Below are positions 1 through 12,944 of a stretch of DNA of 64,000 nt, piece by piece. Position numbers and translations under genes: made by a program. The notes beneath the pieces were generated by a model. The model had not been told where the DNA came from. It did not search any database and was given only the letters and a program-made list of their open reading frames with translations. Position 1 is the first letter of the stretch. Each line of letters starts with the position of its first letter. The stretch covers positions 5,789,001 to 5,853,000 of the forward strand of contig CM075202.1 of NCBI GenBank assembly GCA_037577475.1. The letters are read 5' to 3'. This DNA is from Chaunax sp. Z400. Its lineage: Eukaryota; Chordata; Actinopteri; Lophiiformes; Chaunacidae.

Positions 1-2036
1 TTGAGGTGTCCAACTGTTTTTCTTGTGTGGACATAAAAGCATAAAGTATAGAGGAAGGTTGTTTTTTTATGCTCAGGAGAAAACATGAGAAGAATGCTCT
101 TAAGTCGCAGTAAGTAACGTCATTGGATGATAAAGCAACACATCAATATTTAAAATTTAATGGATCAGTCACCACCAGAGGTAATAACTGCTGCTGCAGC
201 TCCATATTTGCTGAATAGATTTAATACTGTGGGCAATACTGCTTCATAAATCAACAGGTATGTAAGAATTGCTATTTTTAAAGTTGTTTTTGCACTCTTC
301 TTCCCCAAGGTAACGAAAAAAATCAAACTGATTTCATCTCTCTTGCAACAACCTATTTTCACTCACAAACTTAAATGGATAAAGGATGGAAATATATTGT
401 ATTTTTCATGTTATAAACATTCCATTAAATGGAAACTAACAATGTGTTCATCCATCTCTCCCCATGACTTCAACGGCCCACCTGTGGCGATCTCTCCAGG
501 ACGATCAATTCCTGAAAACGATACACTTAACAGAATGAACCCCTTTCCAAAATGTGATCACATGACCAAAACAAGTAGATAAACATAAATAAGTATAAAT
601 ATATTTTCAGTGTTGGGGAACATTCTTTAAAGGTGAATATGTGTGAAATAAACATCATAATAATCATTTGAAATTGTGTTTGTGTATAGAAATTGAAGTA
701 CATTTCAGAAAGACCCCATTGCAAGTGTTGCTCCAATCTGCAGAACTGATTGCAACCCCCGGATCGCTCTCCTGCAACGGCTTCAGGGAACCATAAATTG
801 AGGAATCAGAATACAGCAGTGGATCATAAATATTTGAGATGATTCCTTTAAGAGATTTGGCAGAGCTCGTGGCATTTTCCAGTCAGATCTGATTTGCTCA
901 AACAACAGTAAAAAGTTGGAGACCAGCAGGCCTGCAAAATCTGATAGATTTCCATTCCATCGAGCCAATACTCCTAATCCATACTGGAAGATATCATTTC
1001 AATGCTAGAGGAGACCCACCAGAAGTAGCAGAGGAAACGTTTAAATGTTTTTTGTCAGACCTTTTCAAACCTGTAATGTGTTACACGTAACCACATTAGC
1101 ATTTATAGAATTAAAGTAATCTATATTGTGATAAAGGGGAGGGATTTAAGCCTTCTAGAATAGCATGCTAAAGATTCAAGACCAATCCTCAAAAGATTTT
1201 CTGTGCAGAAACCAGTTTATCCTCATTTTTACCACGAATACATTTAAAAATATCCACACACGTCCAACATCTCACACATCTTTCCCCCCCATGCTGTGAT
1301 AATTGATTGTGTGTTTGCAGTATGGAGCCCACAGCAGGAAGCGGCCACGCTGCTTCCAGCAACAGAGTTGGGATTGTTTGGCTGTGCGGTGGGTGGCCCA
1401 GCAGGTCGATGGGGAGGAGAGTGGAGGTGCAGGCTGAGATCTGAAGCATGTGTGCAGATGAGAAAAGTGCCAAACAACACAGGCAGGAGATAAGAATATA
1501 CACATGTCCAGACAGACAGTGAGCATGTGGTGATGGAGGGTACTCAAACCAACCAAATCCCACTTTTGTGTTTGTGTATCAGACTGTTCGTGCACATGAT
1601 GTACCTGAATCCATCCTTTCTTTTTTCTGTGTTTGTCTTCTTCAGTTTATCAGTTTGATATCAAATGGTTCTGACATGGTAAGTGGTGACTTAGTTGAGA
1701 CTGTGAAGATGAGATAAGCCATAACACATGTTCCACCGACATGATGCATGCATGACCGGATGAAATGACTCCTATGTTAAACATGCAGCAGAAAAAATCT
1801 CTTCCAAAAAATTGGACAAAAAAGAATCTTCCTATGGTAAAGGAATATTTTAAATGTTATTAGCATGAAATTCTCATATACCTGTGGGCTAAAAAGTAAA
1901 AATAAAACCTTTGTAGATTTGTGGGTATTGATTAGCACTGATCAATCAGTAACAAGTGACATACACATCCTGTCCATGTCATCTTCAGTTCATAACAGCA
2001 GTAAAATACTTTTTAAGGATTATTAAAGAAACATTT
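1..2036. other. Noncoding stretch, no gene recognised
   Basis: AT-rich sequence with only short, unrecognisable reading frames on both strands. No exon with convincing splice sites and no repeat family I can name. The overlapping minus-strand frames near 1.2-1.6 kb have low-complexity, His/Ser-rich translations and look like chance openings. Confidence 0.5.
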
Positions 2037-2039
2037 TTT

Positions 2040-2735
2040 AAGAGTTGTTGTTTTTTTCCACTGGAATTGTTCGCAGAGAGTCAGCACCTCTAAATCTGGG
2101 GCCATGGGTCTCTGCTGGAAATCGTTTGACTTCCCTCTACAGGTGGGGGTGAGTTACTAGGGAGGGAGTTTAAGAATCTTTGGGTCTTGTTTCACGAGTG
2201 AAGGGAAAACAGACCGTGAGATGGACAAGCATTTTGGTGTGGCGTCAGCAGAAATGCAGGTCCTGGATAAGTCCGTCGTGGTGAAGAGAGAACTGAGCCA
2301 GAAGGCAAAGCTCTCGATTTACCAGTCCGATCTACATTCCAATTCTCACCTATGGTCATGAGCTCTGGGTAGTGACCGAAATAATCAGATCGCAGATACA
2401 AGTGTTCGAACTGTTCTCGCAGTAGAGCCCCTGTTCCATCTCATCAAAAGGAGCCAGTTGAGGTGGTTCGTGCATCTGATTAGGATGCCTCCAGGGCACT
2501 TCCCTTTGGAGGTCTTCCAGGCACATCCAACAGGGAGGAGATGCCAGTTAGACCCAGAAGTCCCTGGAGGGATTGCATGTCTCATCTGGCCTGGGAATGC
2601 CTCGGGATCCCCCAGGAGGAACTGGAAAGTGTTGCTGGCGAGATGTACATTAATACCTTTCTTGGCCTGCTGCCATAGCGATTCAACCCTGGATAAACTA
2701 AAATAAAAAGGATGGATGGATGGATGGATGGAACT
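2040..2735 (+). mobile_element. Degenerate GATG-tailed non-LTR retrotransposon (Rex3/RTE-like), 3' part
   Basis: The plus strand carries broken reading frames that resemble the end of a fish LINE reverse transcriptase and the region after it. Recognisable pieces are VVKRELSQKAKLSIYQS at about 2.28 kb, and SQLRWFVHLIRMPPGHFP, the TGRR segment and a Trp-Pro-Gly 'LxWPGNASGSPRRNW' segment at about 2.45-2.63 kb. The element ends in a tandem GATG run (2711-2732), the tail expected for Rex3-type elements. Stops and frameshifts make it inactive. Compared with what I remember of full copies, a part between the 'VTE' segment and the 'VEPL' segment appears deleted (inference). The exact family (Rex3 or a related teleost LINE) needs a repeat-library match. 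Confidence 0.8.
2711..2732 (+). repeat. (GATG)n 3' tail of the retrotransposon
   Basis: Five to six tandem GATG units end the retroelement above. The position suits a target-primed reverse transcription tail better than an independent microsatellite. Confidence 0.8.
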
Positions 2736-2789
2736 TACAACAACCTTCACAGCTCTGGTGATGTTTTCCACCCCTGTCACCATCTTTGG

Positions 2790-5700
2790 TCACCAGCCCA
2801 TGAAGGAACATGCCTAATCTTATCCGCAGTGCTCTTATTGCTCGATAGTCTCACCAAATGGCAGACATAGCGATTACCATGTGTAATGAACAAATCTGAG
2901 ATGAAGGGCGGTGATTTAGAAACCCTGTTGGGACAAATGAATCACTTCCTGGAATATGTTCACAGACCAAACTTGAATGAAAAAGTCAATTTTTAATGCA
3001 AAAAGTCTCATTCAAACTTTCTCTGAAAGTTCAAAGTCAGGAGTGTGTTTAACTGTATCTGCTTTTGTGCTTTTGCTCTCCAGATATGTCCTGTTGTTGA
3101 ATATATCAGATCATCTTGTCCCTGTTTTATACTCTGTATGCCCTCAAATTGGATTCCCATCGGCTTCCCCAGCTGCTCTCCCAGTGTTTAAGCCAGGCCT
3201 CATCTCCGCTGGATGTCAACGTGAAGGCCTGTTTCCTTTTTTTGCGAACGTCCAGCGAGGTCACGCGAAAGTTGTCAAGACTCCTAACGCTCTCTTCCGT
3301 TCGGTCAGGTTTCCACTCACTTTATTTGGCTCCTCCTCGCTGCCAAGGCGATGGAAAGGTCCACACGGACAAACTCTTGAGATCATCAGCGTCTGTTGAA
3401 GAGAAAGGAAGCAAGTGCTGTTTCATATGTCTGGCCCGAACGTGGCTCCACTTACTGTCAGGAGAATTTCCTCACTGCGCGTGATGAATTCGAGGAGGAT
3501 CAGTCGTCTCACTTGCGGGGATGGAGGAGGCCGTCTGACCACTGCTATCAAAACAGTTTTCCTCACTCGCAGTAGAGAAAGATCAAACACACGAGGAGAA
3601 GGGCGGAGCAGACTTCCCTCCAGCTTATTGAGTAAATACAGGGAGATCTATCTCTCTGAAGGGATGATTAGATTATGCAGGACTCCGTCATCTGAGTAAA
3701 CACAAGCTGCTATAGTGAACTGCATGGAATCTTTACCACAGACCAAGTGTTTTCGTCAAACTGGAGTTGTTTTTCAGATGGTTTGGGGTCAGGGATTTTG
3801 TAGTTGGTTAGATGTTGATTGTTCTCTACAGTTAACCTGTGTTTATGACAAGATAGTCATCAACAGTCGTGCCAGAAAGCATGATTTTAATTATTTTTTG
3901 ACACCTGATAGGATATAACTATGAAGGAAAATAAAACATAACGCAAATTCACTTATTTTACTGCACACAGCAATGCAGAATTGTTCCAACAAGCATTGGA
4001 TAAAATACTAAACATGGATGTTAACAGAATAAAATCATCTTTACAATTTTATGATGGGAAGGGAAATACATTCAGCACATTTGCTAGAGTTCAGGGATGT
4101 ATTTTAGGGCCACAGGATAGCGGATAATATTTTTACTATGATGTTTTATTTTCTGCAATGTATATCACTAGATGACTAGGAAAGAATGAATCATTTAAAA
4201 ACTTTTTTTATGACCGGTTTGGTACTTTTTTAAATGAAGAGGTCTGACAAATTATAATCATACAAAGGAAAAATAAAAGTCCACTAAACCATACAAAAAA
4301 ACAAACCAACGGCAACTTGCAATGAATAATGTATCACCTAAACATGCAGGGCATCAGATCGGATATTGGGTATGATAGCAAGCCAAGATTAGCGTTTAGC
4401 TCAAATCACTGCAGTGACAAAGAACAGACACACAGAGACTCTGTGACAGAGTCATTAGCATGGATGTACATATTAAATTATTATGTCACATTTTTGGCTG
4501 AACCTACTCCGCTTTTTTTTTTTCTTCTGTCCAACATCAGATGCCTTACAAGGAATGAATCCCTAGGAAACAAGTTGTCAGCCAAAATATTCATCTTGCC
4601 CTCTGATGCTTGTATGTAAACTTCAGTCGTCATCCGAACTTTATCTTCTGACAGTTTGATTAGAATATTGACATGTGTGCGTGTGCTTTGACGCACATTA
4701 GAGGGAAATACGGCATAAACAGGAAATGTTGGTTTCCTGCCACATCGATATGATTGACAGAGGAAGTTATCCTTCACCAGCTGACGAGAGGCTTTTTAGA
4801 GTCAGATTCACATCGACTGAGAGTTTGTTGAGATATTCAACTATTCAACTTCTATGATCACTTTTATTCTATGATCACTTTTTTCAAGAATAAATAAAGT
4901 CTTAGTTATGTTTTGAGTTGTTGCTGATCGGAAAGTAGATCTTGTGTCTCTTGAGGTCTTTGATAAAGTCAACCATCTGTGATGGATCACAGAGGAAGGA
5001 AGTTACACTGAGAGGCTCGGTCAGATAAGTTTGTTGTGACTCAGCATGACTGTATATTCAAATAGTCAGTTTTTTTAATGGAATTATGTAAGTGTGATAA
5101 GTGTTGATGTGACAATTAGTAATAATTGGGATTTAACGTAATTGGGACATGGGGAGTGTGGAAGGCAGCAGTAGGGCTCAGTGCCAGCGAGAACAATGGT
5201 CACTTTGTGGTTCTGGTTTAGTCTGGCCAGCCTCCCCGTGTTCCTCTGGTCACCTTGTGCAGCTCCTGTCTGCGGGCATTCCTAGCATACTGCAAGTCTG
5301 ACATTATAGAACACTGTGATTACACAACAGGTTTGGGTGACACAGTTTCATACTAACAATGAATCCAAGACAGAGTTCTAGCATTTGCAGGGAGTTTCAT
5401 AGACAGCTGTGTTGAATCATTAAATGTGTGGCACCATGCTGAAAACCTTTTTTTTTTAATCCTTATTACTTATTACCCTTCAGACTACATGATGTCAGCC
5501 CAAATAAAGCCCTACCACACAGATTGAATGACACCTGACACCACAAAGCTCCGATCTGAAAATACCCAAAGGTTAAAAGGTAGGACAAACAAAACTTCAG
5601 CATGTTTGTAGACTTGGATGGAATAAAAGTGGTGAAATTTAGACAAGTCAATTTATCCTGAAGTTTTGTTTGTGCTACTTTTTTTTAACTTTGGGTATTA

Positions 5701-7975
5701 AAGATTGGAACTATATGATTTTGGGTTTAGCACCAGAAGCAAAAAGACTGGGAAGAGGCATCCTCCCCAAGACCTACCTGACACCACATCTCTGATTCTT
5801 GACAAAAAAAGTTTGTTTTGCCTTCCACGACAAATTCCATGACGTTTCACACAAATCGTGAAAGATGACAAGATTGAAATGGTTTGAGACATCCTGTAAA
5901 TGTCTCTATCAACAAGAATTTATCACTGTATAACTTTAACAGACAGAAATATCATAGGTCTGAACTAAGAGGTCTAAAGAGGTGCAATTTCAACCCAAAA
6001 TGTGTCCAAAAATATTGCTTTATGCTGACAAATCTACATTAACACAACCTGAAATATGCTGTCCTACCAACTGGGATGCAATGGGGTTTGAGTAGCGTGA
6101 AATTACCAAACAAGGATAAAAACAACCACTGTCATTTGTTGGACTGGACCCTAAAAGAAACGATGTTCCTCTGATGACTTGTCATCTGCATACAAGTTAA
6201 TGTATCGATGTTTCTGTGGTCAGAAAGGAAACATATGGAGAGGAAACATCTGACTGACGTCCATGATGTAATTACAAGGGCACTATCAGCCCGATATTGT
6301 ATATCAGTCAACACACACAGCCTGTTCAGCCTGTCCATATGTTAAATGCGACATAATTGATGTCTTCCTGTCAGCGCTGCCTGTCTGTCTGCTTGTCACT
6401 GATCTCTAGCTGGATGCTTGGAAAAGCCCTCCAAAGTATCCATTTTTCCCTGTCATGTAACTCAGCTCAGATGGTATTTTCCCAGAGGAACAATTCCACT
6501 GTCTTCCTCCTCGTCATGGCGGAAAGTATGACTTTCCTGTATTGTTTATGCTTTTGAGTGGCAGCCTTAAAGCGATTGTACGATGTTTAGCAGGAGGTTG
6601 AATAAATACGTGGCTGCATTTTGGGCCATTTTTTAATGCATGTTTTTATGAGTAATAATCAAAAAACAAACTTTCAGACTTTTGGTCAACTAATCCAAAA
6701 CACTTAGCTTGTTCTCCCCCCTGCAGTGACTTACCCCATAAACCATTCAGAAACCAATTTATGGGTAACATAAACCTTAATAAATGTACTGTTTGCTTTA
6801 CCTGCCAAATTGGACACATGCTGTACAATAAGTTTAAACTCAGCATGAATCAGCTGAACATAATGTACAGTACAGCTGAATTATGTGATGATTAATAAAT
6901 ATGTTTTAAACACATTAATCACTTGCAGGCTTCTTCTCTGGAAACCACCACAATGTGTCAGCTATAGTGCCTGAAAGCACTTTCTCAGGTCACTGGGTTT
7001 CACTGGACATTTAGCCCCAGAGCACAGCCGAAGTTGAAGTTTAACGAAAGCGAGAAAACAGGTGATCGCAGGTCACCCCACGCAGCGTTTAGCCGTCACT
7101 GTTTCTGTTCCCGCGGGGGGTTCACATTCCTAACAGCTGATTAAGACACCGAAACTGTGACCCTGTCTCTTAGAAATTATATTTATATGTAAATACTTCT
7201 ACTGTACTGCAAATACATTTCATGGGAAGCATGATTGTTTGTTTTATTTAATCATTAACAAAATGAGGAAATGAAGTTTGTTAATATTTGTTGTAAGAAA
7301 ACGTCAGTAAAATATTCAATGATGGCATTTTTTCCCAGAACACCAAAAACCTGAACCAAACTGCTTTTGATGCCTGCGCTTTACTACAGACACGAGTCAA
7401 ACCGGGGATCCTGGTAGCAGAGTCCTTCGTTGTGCATGACTGTGAGATTATAATAATAGATATAACAGATTTTAATTTAATCAAATAAATGTTGTGTCTG
7501 AACATAACCCAGTGTGTCTGAATATAATCTTGTTTGCTGTTGCACATCATTAAACATAATATCTCAGAGAAACTGTTACAAAGTGATTTCCACACCAGCA
7601 CACAGTGTGTCATGATTGGCATGAGCAGTATTTCCTCTGTGAGACAGCAGTCAAACGATGTTACGTCAAGCGTGTAACCAGCTTAACTCTTGGAAAATGA
7701 TTACACAGACGACTGTCTAAGACATCTTCAATTTCCCCCTGGTGACTCGGTTGTTTCTGGAAGTCTGTAAAGCGAATGATTCATTCGAACGATAGCATCG
7801 AAATCTGCCCACATGCCTGCTCAGCTGGAGAGACATTTTTGACATGCAGCCAAATCCAAAGTAAATCTATGTAAAAAAAAAAAAAAGAAATGAAAAAAGG
7901 TTTTCACATCCAGATAATTGCTTTATTAATTTAGTTGGCTGGACTGAGATCAAGAACAAAAAGCTCAATTTCAAA
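2790..7975. other. Noncoding stretch, no gene recognised
   Basis: No reading frame here resembles a known protein. Frames of 120-140 codons around 2.98-3.48 kb overlap each other in two frames, start without splice context and have no domain-like pattern. The sequence is otherwise AT-rich with short T or A runs. Confidence 0.5.
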
Positions 7976-8034
7976 GCCTTTTTCTGCCTACAGAGGGAGT
8001 TGGTCCTCTTCTCTAGAGTCCATGTTGGACTGCT

Positions 8035-8215
8035 GTGTTTCTACAGAAGCCCAGAATGGACAAACCAAACACTGGCTCCAGAGAAAGGCTTTCAAATTTT
8101 TCATGTTTTTTTAGCTGTCATTGTAAGGGAGGATGAGATAACCCGTGTTCAATTGGTTGCAATCTGCAACCACACTGCCAGATACTACTAAACCTACACA
8201 AGGGATCCTTACAAT
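8035..8215 (+). repeat. Short interspersed teleost repeat
   Basis: The segment reads 'cccagaatggacaaaccaaa', then 'cactggctccagagaaaggc', then about 80 bases later 'ttggttgcaatctgcaacc', then 'ccagatactactaaacctac'. These are landmarks of a very common percomorph interspersed repeat that I recognise from memory. It has no coding capacity. Boundaries are approximate. Confidence 0.65.
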
Positions 8216-8219
8216 TCTA

Positions 8220-10930
8220 CATTTACATTTCTCAGGATCCATATTCCAACGAGACAAGTGCCATCAAAATGGCAGCCGTCAGGGTTCTGTCAAAGTAAGT
8301 GAAAAAAAAAAAATCATGGATCCACCTCTTTATCTGGATCTACTCCAAAATGTACCTAATGTTGATAATTTACTGTCAATTTTCGAGAAGGATAAAAAAA
8401 TGTAAAAAAGCATTAACTAAATGACTGTTTCATCTGTTGATGAATCAGTTGACTGTTGCTCAGAAATAAGAACAACACTCCAAAGAACCTACCTAAGAAA
8501 GCCATGTGACTGCAGGTTGCTCTCGTACATGTAGATAAAAACATGCATGATTTACAGCCTCCCTTTGGCTATTACCAGCCTCGTCTCTGGCTACCCGGAG
8601 GTCCATCTACTGCATAGAAATTCCTGGAACCAGGGCCCTGTGTGAGCTCCACATTGGTTTTTATTAGCAGTAAAGCCTCCCAGGCAGACCTCTGCTTAGG
8701 CTGATCTTCCATTCTGTTACATTCACAAATAAAATGGTGGACTGACAGCAGGGATACGCTGCATGATTTTGATCATGAGTTCGGAAATGTGTTTGGTTGG
8801 GTGCAATGTTGAAGCTCGTGTCACATTATACTGACTGCCAGGCAAGCATGCATTCCTGGCCAAAAAAAAAAAAAAGGAAACCTCTTTCCATCAGATTGTG
8901 TGCAAGTATTCTTAGTTTTATTGAATATAGACAAAATATGTGACAATACAATACATAAACATATGATATGTGTCTGTGTAAGAATGTTTTAAATAGTCTG
9001 CCTCATGGGAAAATATTTAAAAAAATAATAAGACATCCATCATGAGTTTTACTATTCTCCATCCGTCATGTTAACTGCTCTAAGTTTTTTATATGGCCAT
9101 CATTAAAATTTAGTTTCATATTAGACCTACAGGCATACACTAAAGATGCCAATAGTGCATCTGTGTGTGCAGAATCGTGAGTGAATTAACAAACCAAACT
9201 TCAGTTGAGTGAAGCTGTTATTTTTGTTTCAAATGTCCTCAAAAATGTCTAAATGGGGGGGGAAACAAACGTCAAACAAACTTGTCAACCAAAACAATTA
9301 CTGTACGTCAAACTAATGATTTAATGGCAAATTCTGATAGCATTTTATTGACCAGTTTCTGCAAAAGTGCACCTCTCGCCTGCTGAGAGATCCTTGATCT
9401 CATCTCAAAAGTCCAAGTCAACGTTTTCTGGTCATAAAGGAACACTCTATGCAGTTTAAGATTGCCCGCTCAACCCCGCCCAGGCCCTCTCTGACAGTCT
9501 TTTTCCTCTCACCTACAGTGCCTCCCCGTGTTCTCTCCCCTTTGAAGCACCACTTTGATGAGGAACGCTGTTTTCCGCGTGTTAAACAGTTCAAAGCTGG
9601 TTTGGCGAGGGCGATCAAAGCGAGCTTGTGGGCACAAGAGTCCCACTCCCTCCGATCTCTTCCCTCAGCCTCATAAACCTGAGAGGAAGATGTTTTGGTC
9701 AGATGTTTAAAAGCCTTCTTCCTCCTTGTTTTTCAGCTGCCGGTTCCTGATCCAACGTTGATGAGACAATGGTGATGACACCTACTCGCCCTAATGCCGT
9801 CTTTTGATTGTAAAGTCAGGGCTTTCCTGAGGAATCTGCCCAGGCAGGGCTCTCTATCCTCGTCTTTGAACATGCAGCAGATTCCCATTAGTGGGACCGT
9901 TGGGTCAAAATGATACTGAACCCGATCCAGATGGCCAATGACTGAGCTACTTATGACTATGGATTTCCCCTGTTTTTAGGAGTCTGCTCATACTGTTGCA
10001 TGCGAATAAATATATCATTAATTTTGTAAGAAAGAGAAAATATTAAACAATAGTAGCAAACAGATAATCGATAATACCTGCTGTAGGATTTTGCTCAAGA
10101 CGTAGAGGGGATCATCTATTAATAATAGTTTCCCCATCATAACTTTCATAGGCACAAAGTCTTTAAATGTCTTTTCTTGTCCAACAAGTAGTCCAAACCC
10201 CAAATGCACCCAGTCTGTTATCATCATATGATATCACATGAGGAAAAGTAGCTTAAAAATACTTAAAACTGAGAAGCTGGAATCCTTTCATGTTTGTTCC
10301 TATTGCTTTAATAAACAACTTAAAAGATATATCGACTTTAAAAATAATCAACTATTCCCAGCTAATCAATCAATGGACTAATCGTCCACTCCGGGTGTTT
10401 TCAATGCTGCTCTTGACTGACTACAATCACTGTCCCAGACTTCTATTTGCAGAAGGCCATGAATAAAATATACTTCACAGTGAGAACTTGATGTATCTTC
10501 TTTGCTGACTCATTAATCTGCAGCAGGCTATGCAAATCCAAAAACAGTACAGTATATGTACACTTTAATTACGCCAAGCCACCTGAGTGAAATTTACTAA
10601 GTCTGAAATGTGGTTTGTTTGTATTTAGCATCCCGTCGATAAGGACAGAACCAGCGTTGTGAGATGTGAAAACCCGCTTTGCAGTTGCGACTGGAAATAA
10701 ATGTTTACTTAAAACAGTTGCTGAAGGTTAGCAAAATAGTTTCCATGAGCTGTAGAGAGAGGGGCCTGTGGGTCTGACTGGGAACTGGATTTACCTGCCC
10801 GACATTCGGCCTGTGGAGGACAGACTTGATAGTGTGTGAATGAGGTTACTGCTGAATAACATTTTACAGTCATCTCTCTCTGGTCTTAGATGCTATTGAA
10901 TTATGAAGGATTCATATACTCTCAACTGAT
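8220..10930. other. Noncoding stretch, no gene recognised
   Basis: Overlapping frames on both strands at 9.42-9.68 kb lie in a GC-richer patch, but neither translation resembles a protein family and there are no supporting splice sites. A/T homopolymers occur at about 8.86 kb. Confidence 0.45.
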
Positions 10931-10935
10931 TTTAA

Positions 10936-10995
10936 GATGCGCAAGGGGTACGAGGGGTAGACCCTGGACAAGTCGCCAGTCCATCACAGGGCACT
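10936..10995 (+). repeat. Fragment of dispersed teleost repeat (copy 1)
   Basis: Carries 'taccctggacaagtcgcc'-type sequence followed by 'agtccatcacagggc'. The first part is shared with the copy at 53.1 kb in this window. It is the end portion of a widespread fish repeat. Confidence 0.6.
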
Positions 10996-11047
10996 GCTGC
11001 CACAGTTTTCTTTACATTCAGGTGTCATTGCTGTCCTGTCCTCTCGT

Positions 11048-11050
<3 letters not shown>

Positions 11051-11093
<43 letters not shown>
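11051..11093 (+). repeat. (CT)n microsatellite
   Basis: An almost perfect CT dinucleotide run of about 43 bases. Confidence 0.95.
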
Positions 11094-11096
<3 letters not shown>

Positions 11097-11389
11097 CTTG
11101 CAGAAAATGTGTTATTTCCAGATGACTTTTGATTTCTTCATCAGACCGTATCTCTATAAATACGTCATCTCTTCCTATCCCCATGTGTTACCGCAGCTCA
11201 TTTTTTACTTCTATCATTTAATTTTCTTCTTCTTTTGTCTATTGGTGATGGTAGCCTGCTGTGACTTCCAGTAACTGGTCAGATTGCTTTAACTCTCTAC
11301 ATGAAAAGCAAAAAAAACAAACAAAAAAAATGCTTTGTGATGAAATCAAGAGGTCTAGAAATGCTCTTTTGGAAAATGGCCATGACGTA

Positions 11390-11450
11390 ACTTTTGTGGT
11401 GATTTTGCGCTGTATAAATAAAAACTGACTTGATCAAACTGACTTAGGAC
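11390..11450 (-). repeat. Possible end of a 'tatagcgcc' teleost repeat
   Basis: 'ttgcgctgtataaataaaaa' followed by 'ctgacttgat' resembles, in reverse complement, the 'aatttatttatatagcgcc' head of the repeat at 59.9 kb. Short and diverged. Confidence 0.4.
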
Positions 11451-11574
11451 ATAAGCTTGTTATTCATGTGCCATTTGGTGACACCAGACTGCAGTTTTTG
11501 AACATAAGGGAAGATCCAGTATGTAGGCTAGGAAAGTTGGAAGTCAGCATCAAATGAAAATGAATAAGAGGGGC

Positions 11575-11603
11575 CAAAAAGAAAATGGTAAAGACAGAGA
11601 GAG
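11575..11603 (+). repeat. Short (GA)n run
   Basis: Purine tract with about 8 GA units inside unique sequence. Confidence 0.8.
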
Positions 11604-11831
11604 AGAGAGAGTCGGGAGAGAAGCAGAGATTTTTTATTTCATGAATGAGCTGTCAATTCATCCTTTAGCTGAGTCCTCAGCCAGTGAAGTATTTACCTTT
11701 CCACAAAGTATCTCTGCAGCTTGTATATCAATCACATTCTTTCACATTCTTGTAATGACACAGCTCTGCAGTTCCCCTCTCCCGGTACAGTGAATGTGCA
11801 GTTTTACCAAACTACAACCTCCCTCCCCCAG

Positions 11832-12010
11832 GTTTCTTTGGCCTCACCATCGAGTCAGCACCCACATCCAGCAGCAGTTCCTGTTCGCTCTGCCAGGAGC
11901 TGACAGCCAGAGACACTGTAGGTCTGGACCTCCAGCTAGGGACTGAGGACCCCTCTGTATCAGGTTCCCCCCTCCTCGAACCGGAACAGAACCTCTCTGT
12001 GGAGCCCTAA
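11832..12010 (+). other. Exon-like open segment behind a strong splice acceptor, unassigned
   Basis: A pyrimidine tract ending 'ctccctcccccag' sits directly before 11832. The frame from 11834 is open for 58 codons (starting FFGLTIESAP, with a Ser-rich run, ending NLSVEP) and closes with TAA at 12008-12010. Composition is GC-richer than the flanks and the frame stays open upstream to 11759. It could be the terminal coding exon of an unrecognised gene, an exon of a long noncoding RNA, or chance. An antisense frame (11844-12134) overlaps it, so open length alone is not proof. I cannot assign a family. Confidence 0.25.
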
Positions 12011-12944
12011 AGGTTCGCATTGTTACCTGTAGGAGGTCTTCCTGGGTATTGGATCGGCGCTGGGAAAGCAACAGACAAATCGAATTTCCATGTGGATATG
12101 TGAGTTTGGACCCGCTTCCTGTGAGCAGCCTCACAGAAGTTTTTATTCACTGTTTCTGAGCTGCAGTGAACAAGTCTCCCGGCACAAACACATCCATTCA
12201 ACAAGGACCATTACTCCTCCTGTCTGCTCCTCTTATCATCGCCTGATATTCAAAACTAATTGGCTTGCACTCATATGAATATTCTCCTGCGTTTCTATTG
12301 GCTTAGATTTGCTCCATTATGTTAGGATCCTGTTGTCTCTTCATTTCCTGCCTCCCATAGAGCTCTTTTTTTTTCAAGGATATCAGTCATTTTTTGGCTA
12401 CTGTTTTTTATTTATTTCTTCCTTTTCCACTGTGAAGGCAGTGGCTAGCGTTACAGATAAATGATGTGATTTGTATTTATAGCTGAAGCATGCTGAAGCT
12501 ATTGACTTGAGTAGTTTTCCTGTCAGGAAAATCAGTAAAAGATGAAAATAATATGACATTTAGCAATGCAACGTTTTGAAACTGTGGTCCCAAAGGAACA
12601 ATTTTCATTTAATTTCATTTGTGATTAATAAAGGAGCTAAACTATTGAAAAGATACTTGATATTGAAAACAGTGGAGCTAACATCTCGCTGAGAAATGTA
12701 ATTAAAATATCAACGCTGCTGATTATTGGATCATTTTATCCTCAATTTGAGGATGTAAATATGAAAAATTGCTCACAAGTAGTGATGTCTCCTTTCTCTC
12801 TCGCTCTCTCCAGGGGAGAACTTTTTTCTTTACTCAAATAGTAGCAAATAAATTATTTGTCACAGACTCTTTGAATCCATAGTGTGTATCTGCAGCAGTA
12901 CAGCAGTTCATTGATGTGTGTGATGTGTGTTTTCTGTGTTCCAA

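Noticed and set aside
3116..3484. Overlapping plus-strand frames of 94-140 codons
   Set aside because: Three frames overlap with no recognisable product, and the compositions look random.
9418..9676. Sense and antisense frames in a GC-richer patch
   Set aside because: No family match and no splice context. GC content alone explains the openness.
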